Assembly (NCBI GenBank): GCA_019426215.1
Contig: CM033395.1
Span: forward strand, 21,256,569 to 21,320,568
Direction: 5' to 3'
Length of the DNA stretch: 64,000 nt
Source: Buddleja alternifolia
Taxonomy: Eukaryota > Streptophyta > Magnoliopsida > Lamiales > Scrophulariaceae
The translations under genes were made by a program, and so were the position numbers. This document shows positions 47,615 through 59,032 of this stretch, in pieces (within the stretch, counting starts at the first letter, position 1; the number at the start of each line of letters is the position of its first letter). The notes under the pieces were generated by a model. The model worked only from the letters and a program-made list of their open reading frames with translations, was not told where the DNA came from and did not search any database.

Positions 47615-49363
47615 TGTTAGGAATTTCATATTAGATGTTTTGATGATGACAAATAGGACTTCCTGTTAGACCCTGAAAAGTGTAAAAGCTTTCATAGAAT
47701 GTTATGTATAAGTACCTGAAAGCTTATTTATCTTAGGCTTATAGTATTTATCTTTGTAGAATTCTTTAGACTAAGTATGTGACACTAAATCACTTAGGAG
47801 AATTCTGGGTGAGTCTACCAAGTGATGAAGGTGAAGATCAAGCGTCTGAAGCTACGATAGATAAAGATATCTTGAAGCATCCGTCAAACGCTTTAGGGAT
47901 TATCCCAGTGCTCAAACTACGAATGGATAACTCAGGCCGAATACTCAACATCAAGTGAAATGACGGAATTCTCAGTGAGACCATCAAGACAAGATTGAAG
48001 AGTAAGCGTCTGAAATAAAGAGAAGAAACTCAGGATCAGTCCAAGCGTCTGTCCAATACACGAGAATAACTATTCTCTTCAGCAAGCGTCACAACCTACA
48101 AAGAACGTAACCTGAAAACTCAAACCCAAAAACTATCCAAAGACTTAAAAAATGCATGAATCAAACGGACGAATTATTTCCAACGGAAATAAGACAAGAT
48201 GCATTAAAAGTCGGATAAGTGCTATTAAAATATAAGCACTATAACGTATGGGTAAGCCATTCTTTTGACCGAAACTGTCAGAAGTTATGAAACTAAGAAC
48301 ATGCCTAACTAATTAAGTATACACAAAGTTAGAAATGTCTAAACTCAAGGAATGTTTGGGGAAACGAGACTCCAACCGTGTCAAACGGACAAAAAACCAC
48401 CAATACCTTATAAATAGCTCTTTCAACAAACAAGTAAAAATATACACAAAAAGCAAAAAAAATACCTACTTTGTTGAAGGAAAAGCTTACTGAAAATCAT
48501 AGCCAAATATCCATATAAGCTTTTCACAAATATTTCAGAGACAGTCACCCATATCTCAAATCTCTTTTTAAGAAGAACCTACACTACCATTGAGATATCC
48601 CCAAGTTGTTTGAACTTTCCAAAAACAACCAAACCCGTGACCAAAACCATTAACACCTTTCATCTGAGTGAGAAAGCTGGTTGACTTGCAAGCAATATTT
48701 TTGTGTAAAAGAAGCTTGTTGAAGTTGATCTCTATTGGAGCTGAAATCTGTGTGACCAAGGAGTTCCGAGATCAAGAGTAACTTGCACCATTTCTGAGTG
48801 AAAGAAGCAAGGGGATAGAAGGTCTTTAGTGGAGCTGAAATCTGTGTGACCAAGGAGTTCCGAGATCATATCCAATCTCCCTCTATCTTGTAGAAGTCTC
48901 TGTGTGACTCTTCGATAATCATCATAGTGGAAAACCTCCCTGATAAAAGGAGAAGAAGGACGTAGCTGGGATTACATCACCCAGTGAACCTTACAAATAT
49001 CTTGTGTCATTTACCTCTTTAAGCATTCATTGTTTTACTGCTTTACTATTCATATTGCATACATTCTGATAAAGTCTTAAAACAACTAAGCGACTACTTT
49101 CGATTAATTAACCGAAGGCTAAGCTATAAAATACTTCCGCTGTGCTAACTCTGATTTAGTGACTAAACTCTGCCCTACTTTGGTAAGCGTTGAAATCACC
49201 GAGTCTAAGTTAACGTTTCTCAAGCGCCACATCCAGCGCTTAAACTTGTCAAGTGTTCAAATACTTCAAAGTGATACGAACTTTTAAGAAGTCGAAAAAG
49301 ACTTCAGGGTCTATTCAACCCCCCCCCCTTCTAGACCCTTTCGTATACCACTTGGGACCAACA
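47615..49363 (+). repeat. Element B 3' LTR
   Basis: A full-length 1749-bp LTR, TGTTAGGAATTTC to GGGACCAACA, followed by AGGAC. It retains the TATAAATA box (48409) and the doubled TGTGTGACCAAGGAG segment, so it could start transcripts outward into the C2 remnant. Confidence 0.95.
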
Positions 49364-49380
49364 AGGACATAAACCTAAAA

Positions 49381-50276
49381 ATCTCTCACTTGTACTCAAT
49401 GCCAATCACTATGGTATCTAATACCCATCTTCTCAAGATGTCGATCCAACATTGCCTGTGTCAAAGGCTTGGTCAATGGGTCAGCGACAGTGTCGGCTAA
49501 ATTTACTCTCTATACAGCTATCTCGCTTCTTCCAATGATTTCTCTTATTATATGATATCTTCTCTCTATGTGCTTGGATTTGTTGTGAGACCTTAGTTCC
49601 TTTGCTTATGCAATAGCCCTGTTATTATCGCAATAAAGTGGTACTAGCAGCTATGCAGGACCACTTGAAGTTCTCCAAGAAAATTCCTAATCTAAACACC
49701 CTGTTTAACAGCCTCATACGCCACTATGTACGCTGCCTCAATGGTGGAATCAACTGTTGTGCTTTGCTTAGAACTTTTCCAAGTCATCGCTCCACCATTG
49801 AGCGTGAATATAAACCCTGAAGTTGATTTTCGATCATCTACATTAGACTGGAAATTTGAGTCAGTATATCCATCAACTTTCAAATCTCCATGTCCATATG
49901 CCAGGACAATATCCTTAGTTCTCTTCAAATACTTTAGGATATTTTTTACAGCGGTCCAATGTTTTCTTCCCAAGTTAGCCTGAAATCGACTTGCCACGTT
50001 AACTACATAAGATATGTCTGGCCGTGTGCATAACATGGCATACATCAGACTACCGATTGTAGATGCATAGGGCACCGTACTCATTTACTTCCTACCTTCC
50101 TCACTTTGAGGAGACATAGACTTTGAAAGGCGCACCCCATGTCTCATGGGCAATAAACCTTTCTTAGAGTTTCCATCCTAAATATCTTTAGGACCTTCTC
50201 TAAGTAAGGGACTTGGGAAAGCCCTATCATTCTATTTTGTTCTATTTTGTAGATACAAATTCCTGGAATATAGGTC
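49381..50276 (-). pseudogene. C2 copia RT end and RNase H (minus strand)
   Basis: The minus-strand reading gives the RT C-terminus (MIGLSQVPYLEKVLKIF) and then RNase H: MSTVPYASTIGSLMYAMLCT, VDGYTDSNFQSNVDDRKSTS and WKSSKQSTTVDSTIEAAYI. Several stops follow, then a PPT and the C2 LTR. One catalytic position is changed (TDSN where relatives have TDSD) and EAEY reads EAAY. The 5' part of the element is missing: at about 50276 it meets the truncated SIRE LTR. Confidence 0.85.
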
Positions 50277-51585
50277 GTTTTGAGTTTATTAGAGAAGAAG
50301 TTGAAGATCAACGTCTGAAGTCAAATGAAGATGAAGATTTGTTCTTATCGACTGTCAAACGCTAAAGGACTATTTCAGGATTTATGGATCAAGCGCTCAA
50401 AGCACTTCCGTGATCAGTTTTAGATTCACCTGAAATAAATCCTCAAGTCATGAAGGACTTAAATGCAATCATTCAACGGACATTTATTTCCAACGGGAAA
50501 TAAATTCAAATGCATTAAATGTCTTATAAGAGCATTAAATGTGATAAGCTATTATGACTTGTGGACAAGCCACCTTTTGACTAGACTGTCAGAATTTCAG
50601 AGTTTATAGCTGCTCCCATCCAATCGGAACCATCACGATTTCAGGAATGTCAGAGAAAAGGTAGAATCACGCGCTGTGTGAAAGGCACGCTCCTACATGT
50701 GTCCAACGGACAGATCCTAAGAATTACCTATAAATACCTTACCTCCAGCAAGCCCTAAATATATAGAGATATACGTACATGCACAGGAAAACTTTGCTGA
50801 GATTCTCTTTCAAAGAAAAAGTTTAGAAACTCCATTGCCAAAATTCTTCAAGCTTTTTACATACATTCCATACAGTCACAAAAATCTCAAACATCTTCCA
50901 AAGAAGAAACCTAAATTCTTATTGAGATATTCCAAGTTGTTTGATTTTTCCAAAAACAAACAAAACCCGTGACAAAATCCTCAACCTTTCATCTGAGTTG
51001 GAAAGTTGTTGAAACTCCTTACAGGCAGTATTTCTGAGTGAGAGAAGCTTGTAGAAGAAGATCTTTATTGGTGCTGAAATTTGTGTGATCAAGGAGCCCG
51101 AGATAATTTTCACCTATTTACTACCTTCTAGAAGATTCTGTATGATTCTTTGATAATCAACTTAGTAAATTCCCTCCAAGTGAAAAAGGAAAAGAAGGAC
51201 GTAGCTGGGATTACATCACCTAGTGAACCTTATATATATCTTGTGTCATTTACTTTCATTATTGTCTTGTTTTATATTATATTATTTATTTTGAAAAAGA
51301 CAAGCTAATCTGCTAAGCGACTATTTAATTAAAACAAACGCTAAAGCTTCAAAATCATTTCCGCTGTGCTAACCTTGATTAAGCGATTCAAGCTTTACCC
51401 TACTTTGGTAAATTGCTAAAATCACTAAGTCTAAGTTATCTTTACTGAAGCGCCTGACCTAAGCGCTCAGCTTCCTAAGCGTTATAATCTTTAAAAGTGA
51501 TACGAAATTTTTGAAGTCGAAAAAGACTTCAGGGTCTATTCAACCCCCCCTTCTAGACCCTTTCGTATGCCACTTGGGACCACCA
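50277..51585 (+). repeat. 5'-truncated SIRE-family LTR
   Basis: It matches the solo SIRE LTR from its GAAGATCAACGTCTGAAG region to its end, with TATAAATA at 50729 and TTCAACCCCCCCTTCTAGAC near the end. The terminus reads GGGACCACCA instead of GGGACCAACA. The first 150-200 bp are missing and no target duplication is visible. It joins C2 on the left and the C3 gag leader on the right. Confidence 0.82.
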
Positions 51586-51617
51586 GTTTGCCTCATACAT
51601 TTTGTAGATAACACAAT

Positions 51618-52300
51618 ATGTCTAATTCGTTCAAAACAATTCCCGAAACAAACAAACTAACCGGTCCTAACTTTGAAGATTGGTTTCGTAACCTTAAGAT
51701 TAACCATTTGTCTGAGAAAAAGGGGGTATATCCTTGATATACCAGTGTAAGAGAAGTCAGAAGAGGACTCATTTGATGAGGAAAAGTACCAGTACCATCA
51801 ATGGAAGGAAGATGACATGCAAGTATGATGTCTCGTGTTGGCTTCAATGAGAAATGAGTTGCAAAGGCAACACGAGATGATCGAGAACTCTGCATCGATT
51901 CTTCTGCATTTGCAAGAGCTGTATGGTACTAACTCTAGGAGAGAGAGAGATTTGCAATCTCAAGGGAGCTTTTTAGAGCTCGCATGACTTATGGCTCTGA
52001 TGTAAGTGCGCACGTGCTCAAGTTGATAGGGCTAATTGAAAAGTTAGCTAATCTTGGTGTGGTGCTTACTGACGAGCTGTCTATGGACTTGGTCCTACAG
52101 TCACTCCCTAGTTCTTATAACCAATTTGTGGTTAACTTCAACATGAATCAACTTAAAGCTAAGCTTCCTGAGTTGTTGAACATGCTGAAGACGGCTGAAA
52201 GGCAAAGGAAGAATCAAGAAGGGTAAGAAAGCTAAATCAGATAAGTGCTTCAAATGTGGGAAGACTGGGCACTGATAAAGGAACTGCGAAGGGCCACCGG
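51618..52300 (+). pseudogene. C3 gag
   Basis: It starts MSNSFKTIPETNKLTGPNFE, as in the C4 gag, and breaks within 40 codons by frameshift. A later open part (51984-52226) gives SDVSAHVLKLIGLIEKLANL and a UBN2-type capsid end. The zinc knuckle (52250-52297) reads CFKCGKTGH, then two stops where relatives have Trp-Gln or similar, then RNC. It is non-functional. Confidence 0.85.
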
Positions 52301-55300
52301 CTCAAGGTACGTTCTTTGTTGAAGTTAACTTCTCGGTCAACGATTCTTCTTGGATTCTATACACTAGATATGGAGTTCATATCTGCAATAACTTGCAGGA
52401 GATGACAAGAATCAAGGAGGTAAGTAGAGGATACATGACCCTACGGATGGGAAATGGAGCACGGGTTGTTGCTAAGGCTGTAGGCACGATCTACTTAGGG
52501 ATAGGAGATAGATATTTAGTATTAAATTCTATTTATTTTGTTCCTCAAATAATAAGAAACATTTTCTTGATTCCGCTTTTGAATCGAGATGGTTATTATT
52601 TTGAGATTCATAACAAAGCTTTGTTTTTGTCTTATGAATCGTCTCTTATTATGGAATCAAAATTGCAAGATGAAGTTTATACTGTTTTCCCAACAATTTC
52701 TAATCTCAATATTCAACAGAGAAATAAACATAAACGAGATAATCAAGCGAACGCACTAATATGGCACGAGAGACTAGGTCATATCTCCAAAGAAAGAATT
52801 CGAAGCTTGGCAACTCATTTAGGTCTCCAAGACTTAGATGAATTGACAACTTGCGAATCGTGTCTCAAAGGGAAAATGACCAAGTTGCCATTTTTGGGCA
52901 AAAGCGGAATTAGCCACAAGTCCATTGGACTTGATCCATACGGACGTGTACGGCCCTATGAGCATAAATGCTCGAGGAGGGTTTAGCTACTTCATAACCT
53001 TCACTGATGATCATTCTTGGTATGGTTACATATATCTGATGAGGTATAAATCTGAATCCTTTGAGAAATTTAAGGAGTTTAGATATGAGGTAGAGAAGCA
53101 ACTTGGAAAAAGTATTAAAGCTCTTTGATCTGATCGGGGAGGAGAATACTTGTCTTCCGAGTTCATTGATTATCTTAAAGAGAATGGGATTCTCTCATAG
53201 TGGACTCCGCCAGGCACGCCTCAACACAACGGGGTAGCTGAGCGAAGGAATCGAACATTGTTGGATATGGTCCGATCCATGATGAGTTTCGCTGAAGTTC
53301 CTAAGTCCATGTGGGGCTATGCTCTATAAATGGCAACCTATCTATTGAATTGGGCACCGTCCATGGCTGTGCCCAAGACCCCGTATGAAACTTATTATGG
53401 AAAGTCACCGTTCGATGCTCACTTGAGAATATATGGGTGCCCTGCTTATGTAAAGCATTTAGTGGGAGACAAATTGGATCCCAAATCCTCTATGTGTTAT
53501 TTTGTAGGATATCCAAAGGAAACTATTGGATACTACTTCTACAACCCTACGGAACAAAAGGCGATTGTTTCAAGAAACACTAATTTCCTAGAAAAAGGAT
53601 TCCTTTTGGATTGGAAAGGCGAGGCTGTAGAACTTGATGAGATGAATCAAAGTGATTCAAATCAAGGAGTACAATAACCCACCCAACACCAATGAAGCTA
53701 ATCTCGATATACCTACCGAGAACACACAACCCTTGAGGAGATCTGAAAGAGTTCCAAAGGGGCCTGAAAGATGCTTGGCCTGTTGGAAGAAAAGAACTCA
53801 GAAGATCCTCCCTTAGACTCTGATCTAAAGAGATTTAAGGAAACAATGTCCGACATTGATTCGGGAAAATGGCTAGAAGACATGAAGTCTGAAATGGACT
53901 CCAACAAGGTATGGACCTTGGTGGACCGACCAGAGGGCGTGAAGCCCATTGGCTGTAAGTGGGTCTATAAGCAGAAGCTTGGAGTCGATGGAGAGGTGGA
54001 ACTTATAAGGCACACCTTGTGGCAAAAGAATTCACTCATAGACAAGGCATTGTCTATGAGGAAACCTTCTCGCCAGTGGCGATGCTGAAATCCATTAGGA
54101 TTCTGCTTGCTATATCTGCATATCTCGATTTCGAGATCTGGAAGATGGATGTAAAGACTGCATTCCTCAATGGAGAGATTGAAGAAGAGAAATAAATACA
54201 ACATCCAGAGGGATTTACATCCGAGACGAGCGATAACAAAGTGTGTAAGCTCCAAAGGTCCATTTATGGATTAAACCAGGCTTTCCGAAGCTGGAATAAA
54301 TGGGTTGACACTGTCATACAAGAGTATGAATATGTGCAAAACTTTGAGGAGGCTTGTGTGTACAAGAGGGTTAGTGGGAGCGCGGTTACGTTTCTCATAC
54401 TTTACGTTGATGATGTTCTTTTGATTGGAAACGATATTGGAATGATGCAGTCGACTAAAGTATAGCTCTCTAAATAATTTTTCATGAAGGATATGGGAGA
54501 AGCATCCTACGTACTTGGTATGAAGATATACCGAGAGAGATTGAGTAGGCTGCTGGGACTCTCCCAATCCGCATATATTAATCGCGTACTTAAGAGATTT
54601 AAGATGGAAAAATCCAATAGAGAATTCTTGCCAAAGGGACATAGGATTACACTTTCGAAGTTGATGTCTTCTAAGACTCGAGAAGAAAGAGTAAGAATGT
54701 CCCACATACCTTATGCCTCGGCTATAGGTAGTATAATGTACGCGATGATATGCACAAGACCCGATGTAGCGTATGCATTAAGTGTATGCAGCTGTTATCA
54801 GGCTGATCCCGGTGAGAATCACTGGAATGCAGCAAAAGCGATCCTTAAGTACCTTAACAGGACTAAGGACATGTTTTTGATGGACAAACGTGGAAAATTA
54901 GAGTTAGAGGGATACACCAATTCGAGTTTCCAAACAGATGTGGACGACTCGAAGTCGGTCTCGGGATTTGCCTATTTGCTTAATGGAGGATCCGTCAGCT
55001 GGAAAAGTTCCAAGCAAGCAACTGTGGCGGACTCCACCACTGAAGCCGAATATATCGCAGCTTCAGAGGCTGCAAAGGAAGGTGTTTGGATTAGGAACTT
55101 CATCCAAGAATTGGGTATAGTTCCATCCCTTGTAGACGTAGTACTTTTGTACTGCGATAACAATGGGGCTATTGCGCAAGCAAAGGATCCAAGGTCTCAT
55201 CAGAACTCTAAATACATATAGAGGCAATACCACTTGATCAGAGAGATTATTGGGAGAGGCGACGTTCGAGTGGAACGTGTGGACTTGGCAGACAATGTGG

Positions 55301-55383
55301 TGGACCCGCTCACCAAACCCTTAAGCCAAAAAGTATTTGAAGGACAACTAGGGAGAATGGGACTCAAGTACATGGGCAATTAG
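52301..55383 (+). pseudogene. C3 pol
   Basis: The protease site is destroyed (SWILYTR where C4 has SWVLDTG, 52349 on). The integrase zinc finger is present (WHERLGHISKERIRSL, CESCLKGK), then a frameshift near 52910. The core retains [14 protein letters not shown] (about 53218). RT has KPIGCKWVYKQKLG, a stop at 54196 after the FLNGEIEEE motif, and an intact LILYVDDVLLIGND (about 54390). RNase H (54484-55221) is open, with DSTTEAEYIAASEAAKEGVW. It ends GLKYMGN-stop at 55383. Multiple stops and shifts rule out function. Confidence 0.87.
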
Positions 55384-55392
55384 CACTAGGGC

Positions 55393-55403
55393 AAGTGGGA
55401 GAT
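55393..55403 (+). other. C3 polypurine tract
   Basis: AAGTGGGAGAT, the usual PPT of this copia group, directly before TGTTAGAG. Confidence 0.85.
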
Positions 55404-56928
55404 TGTTAGAGTTTATGTCCGGCGCACCAATTTGGGGCGCCATTCTATGTAATAATAACTCTAGATGAACGATCTTTTTCATATAAATAAAGTTAATCTT
55501 TTGGCATTCTTTATTCGTGTATATAGCTTGGTCTTAACTTATAATAAAGTCCTGAAGGATGACACAAAGCTATGGGACATCATTGCGCATTGGGCATGGC
55601 AATGTGGAACATGTCTCTAAGGATGTGATCCTTAAACATATGTTCCAAGTCGTGAATGGGCTCGTTGAGATGAAGGGATATCGATGAGACCCAAAAGACT
55701 TACTTGTATGATGCATACTCTTAATAGAGTGTATCTCGTTCTATAGATATTGGCCACAGTGAAAGCTTATGCATGTATGAGGGTTCCTATTGTGGGAATA
55801 GGTATACTGAACAACCCCATGGAAGTTCCATTAAATGGAATCCCAGTCGAATCTGGAACTTCCAGTGGTCTTGTAGTATAAGAGTAATCCTTAGAACCTG
55901 AGGTTCCATTGGATGTCTTATACGCAATCGAACATGTATTGGTTTGTTACATGATTACTTAGATGATCACAAATGGGCAAAATCAGACATGGGCTGATTG
56001 TGTATGAAGGCACGTGAGAATCAAGATGGGATCTATCTCTGACATTAGTCTTGTCAGTAAATCTCCTATGTTTACATAGTGAATCGGCTTTAGGAATCTT
56101 CGGCCGAAGTATGATATCTAAAGAGGCGTAGGGTTTCCTCGTTTAGATAGTCAAAAGACCGTATTTGGGAAACATAGTTATTGAATTACTTCGACCTCAG
56201 CCACTGCTCTAGATTCAATCGGGAGATTAGATGGAGGGATCTTACTTATACAAGGATCAAGATCACGAAAGCCGTATCTTTATATTCATCTTTGTCTAGG
56301 TCTTCGTGGCCCGTTGCTAGACAATAACCACGATTTTTAAGTGTCGAGAATTAATATGGTGATTAATTCAAGGCTTAATTAAATCAATGGAATGATTTAA
56401 TCTAGTACTTTCTATTTTAGGAAAGCACATTAGCACTTTGGGAAAGTGTACTTACTACTAGATAGTAAACGAGCCTAAGGGGTCATACACTTAACTCGTG
56501 AGAGTCACTGCTTAAATGATGGGATTAATCAATTTGAGGAAATTAGGAAAGTCTAGTCCTTTCCTAATAAGGAATATGAATTAATTGAGGCGGTTCAATT
56601 AATTCGACTATTTTAATTAATCTTGTAGAATTAAATAAATTATTGGACCTAGTAGAGTCCAAGTATTTTATTTAGTTGGGCTTGGGCCAAGTTAATTTAA
56701 GCTAATTGGAATAAGTAATTAAATGAGTGTTAATTATATGGGAATATTTAATTGATGGGTTTAGTCCATAATTAAATATGGAGTCAAGAATTAATTCTTG
56801 GACTCCAATTAAAGGATGATGGCTGAATTTTTGAGCCCAAAGATAAGGGGGTTCGAATTCTTGGTGAAGAAAAAAAGGGTTTTCTTCTTTTCCAAGTCCT
56901 ACAGTTGGATTAGGATTCTATGACTCCT

Positions 56929-56981
<53 letters not shown>

Positions 56982-57470
56982 ATGTGTGTGAATGCAAGAC
57001 TAAAACCCTAAGCCTCTTTAGAGTCTAACCCTAGCCGGAAAAAGAAGAGAGTTTTTCCTTGTCATCCTTGGGCAAAAAATCGGCACCTACCTTGTTCCAA
57101 TACGACATCGTTTTGTTCATGTGTTGAACTCAACGATTCACATATTTCATCCCTTCACATAATCATGCCTAGGTTTTAGATTTAGATCTATTTCATTGGC
57201 TAGCACCAATAACGAAGTAGGTGGTGACTTGAATGAGGTGTGGATACATCTTAGAGGTGCGACGTTTGGATCACTAACACTGGGGATACGATTGACGGGC
57301 GATTTCCTCCAAGAAATCGTGTGGACTTGCACCATAGGGTTGAAAATATCCGAATCGTTGCTGCGAGAATTTAATCGAAAGGTAAAAATTCTCATTTTAT
57401 AGTGTAATCAAGCACACCATTATTCCTGTTTTGGGTGGTTGTACGTTTAAATTTTAATTTCCGCTGCCAC
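55404..57470 (+). repeat. C3 3' LTR
   Basis: It begins TGTTAGAGTTTATGTCC. An 11-bp inverted pair TGGAAGTTCCA/TGGAACTTCCA lies at 55820-55830 and 55854-55864, also present in the C4 LTR. A TA/TG microsatellite lies at 56933-56990. The end near TTCCGCTGC (57470) is approximate because the final CA is lost at the junction with an integrase scrap. The short ORF at 57196-57402 is not supported. Confidence 0.82.
56933..56990. repeat. TA/TG compound microsatellite
   Basis: About 16 TA units followed by TG units, in the C3 LTR next to the likely transcription start. Confidence 0.9.
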
Positions 57471-57842
57471 GAGCCAGTCGGGAAATAGAACCTTTGATCA
57501 TTTTGCATGTAGAAGAGGGATCCCATGGAATCCTTAGAAAAACCAACTAAACGCCTTATTAGGGGCCTCACTTCCAATTTCTTTGCCTTCATCTTCTTAA
57601 TGTAGCAGGGTATCCGCAAACCCTAATGTTTTTTAGGTTTGGTTTCCTATTCCTCCATATCTCATATGAAGTCTTAGGAATAGATTTGGAAGGACATCTA
57701 TTCAAGATGTGAACCGTAGTAAGTAGTTCATGTCCCCACAAGAAAATAGGCAAATCAGTGTAGCTGAGCATATATTGAATCATGTCTAGAAGCGTTCAAT
57801 TTCTATGCTCTGCTACCCCATTTAGTTGTGCAGTTGCGAGTG
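57471..57842 (-). pseudogene. Minus-strand copia integrase fragment
   Basis: The minus-strand reading gives AQLNGVAEHRN-stop-TLLDM, then LPIFLWGHELLTTVHILNR, PSKSIPKTSYEIWRNRKPNL and GFSKDSMGSLFY. This is the end of the integrase core (with its catalytic Glu in GVAE) and the C-terminal region. It is a different subfamily from C3/C4 (compare NQTLLDMVQSMM in C4). Both ends are cut. Confidence 0.8.
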
Positions 57843-58389
57843 GTGTTAGTTGTAAATTAATGAGTTAATTAATTTCTTGGAGAAATTGAATTATAAATTA
57901 ATTAGGAATTGAATTAATTGGATTATCAATTTATTTATTGGATAAATAAATTATCCGATTAATTAATTAGCAAGCAAGGCGAAAGCCCGAAGGCTTCCGA
58001 GCCCACTAAGGGGCGGCCAAATAGACGCCCAAATAGGGCTCTTGCATGCTAGTGTTATTGTTTCATAATGATATAAATATATCACAAGGTGAAAAATAAC
58101 ACAAGGCAATTTACATAACTTTCTCTCCAAGAAAAAGTCTCCCACCTCTCGCTCTCTCTCTAGCCGTCTTTGACAAAGAAGAAAGGAGGAGTTTTTCGTT
58201 TTTTGATTCCGGCGTGACGAATTAGAGACGTTGGCAAATTTGGCGTTAGAGAAAAGGATCACGTTTAGAAATCAACATACGCGAGAACGGTAATTTTTCT
58301 ATACACAATTAAACACGAAGATTAGAGATGATTCGGAATTTGGGAATTAAATTTACTTTCCGCTGCGTTTTATTCGAATAATTCCCAAC
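57843..58389 (+). repeat. Copia LTR 3' fragment
   Basis: It matches the L1 LTR over CTCTCTCTAGCCGTC, GATTCCGGCGTGACGA and TTTCCGCTGCGTTTTATT, ending ATTCCCAACA. The upstream part of the LTR is missing. No matching duplication is seen at the two ends (GAGTGG and CTTTC). Confidence 0.75.
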
Positions 58390-59012
58390 ACTTTCTACGT
58401 TAGACGTGCATGTCTGAGTTTGCCCATATTCGATCATCTAAAGTGATCATGTAACAAATTAAGAACATGGGCGGTTACGCATAAGACATCTAATGGAATC
58501 TTAGGTCCATAAGGATTACTCTTATACTACAAGACCACTGGAAGTTCCATAGTCGACTGGGAATCCATTTTAGGAACTTCCATGGGGTTGTTCAGTTCGC
58601 CCATTACTACAATGGCAACCCTCATATATGCATTAGCTTTCACTGCGCCAGTATATATGGAACGAGATACACTTCTCCCAGAGTATGCATCATATGAGCA
58701 CGTCTTTTGGGTTGCATCAATATCCCTTTATCTCGATAAACCCTTTTACAACTTGGAACAATGTTTAAAGATCACAGCCTTCGAGACATATTCCATCATT
58801 GCCACACCCAATGTGCAATGATGTCCCATAGCTATGTGTGATCCTTCGGGACTTTATTCGAAGCCAAAGTAAAAACTAATTTAAGAATAAAGACATCGCA
58901 CACATATAAAAGAGATTGACTTTATTTATATGAAAAACGATTGTTCAATTCTAGAGTTACTATTACAAAGAATGGCGCCCAATAATTGGTGTGCCGGGCA
59001 CTAACTCTAACA
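58390..59012 (-). repeat. C4 3' LTR, first 623 bp
   Basis: The minus strand starts TGTTAGAGTTAGTGCCCGG and shares the C3 LTR's GAACAACCCCATGGAAGTTCC. It is cut at 58390 by the LTR scrap on its left, so R/U5 is missing. The ORF at 58582-58821 on the other strand is not a gene. Confidence 0.85.
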
Positions 59013-59024
59013 ATCTCTCACTTA
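59013..59024 (-). other. C4 polypurine tract
   Basis: The minus strand reads GTAAGTGAGAGA immediately before the LTR, a slightly decayed form of the C3 PPT. Confidence 0.78.
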
Positions 59025-59032
59025 CCCTAGCG

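Larger units (their letters stand above)
36238..49363 (+). mobile_element. Element B: second SIRE/Maximus-type copy
   Basis: A 13,126-bp element flanked by AGGAC (36233-36237 and 49364-49368) in the C2 LTR. Its layout is that of copy A. The 5' LTR is shortened to 562 bp by an internal deletion that removed the promoter. Pol is fully open; gag has two stops and the extra ORF five. Confidence 0.95.
31744..49380 (-). repeat. C2 3' LTR (minus-strand copia), split twice
   Basis: The pieces are 31744-33039, 35927-36237 and 49369-49380, about 1619 bp when joined. On the minus strand it starts TTTTAGGTTTATGTCC (first G lost from TG) after a PPT-like GTGAGAGA and ends TTTTTCCCAACA at 31744. The Tekay-like solo LTR and element B interrupt it, each with its own 5-bp duplication. 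The ORF at 31863-32087 falls in the LTR and is not supported as a gene. Confidence 0.82.
51586..57470 (+). mobile_element. C3: decayed plus-strand Tork/TAR-like copia
   Basis: Gag, protease, integrase, RT, RNase H, PPT and a 3' LTR, all plus strand and heavily broken. The 5' LTR is absent; a SIRE LTR abuts the start. It is the same family as C4 on the opposite strand, judged by shared gag, integrase and LTR sequence. Confidence 0.88.
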
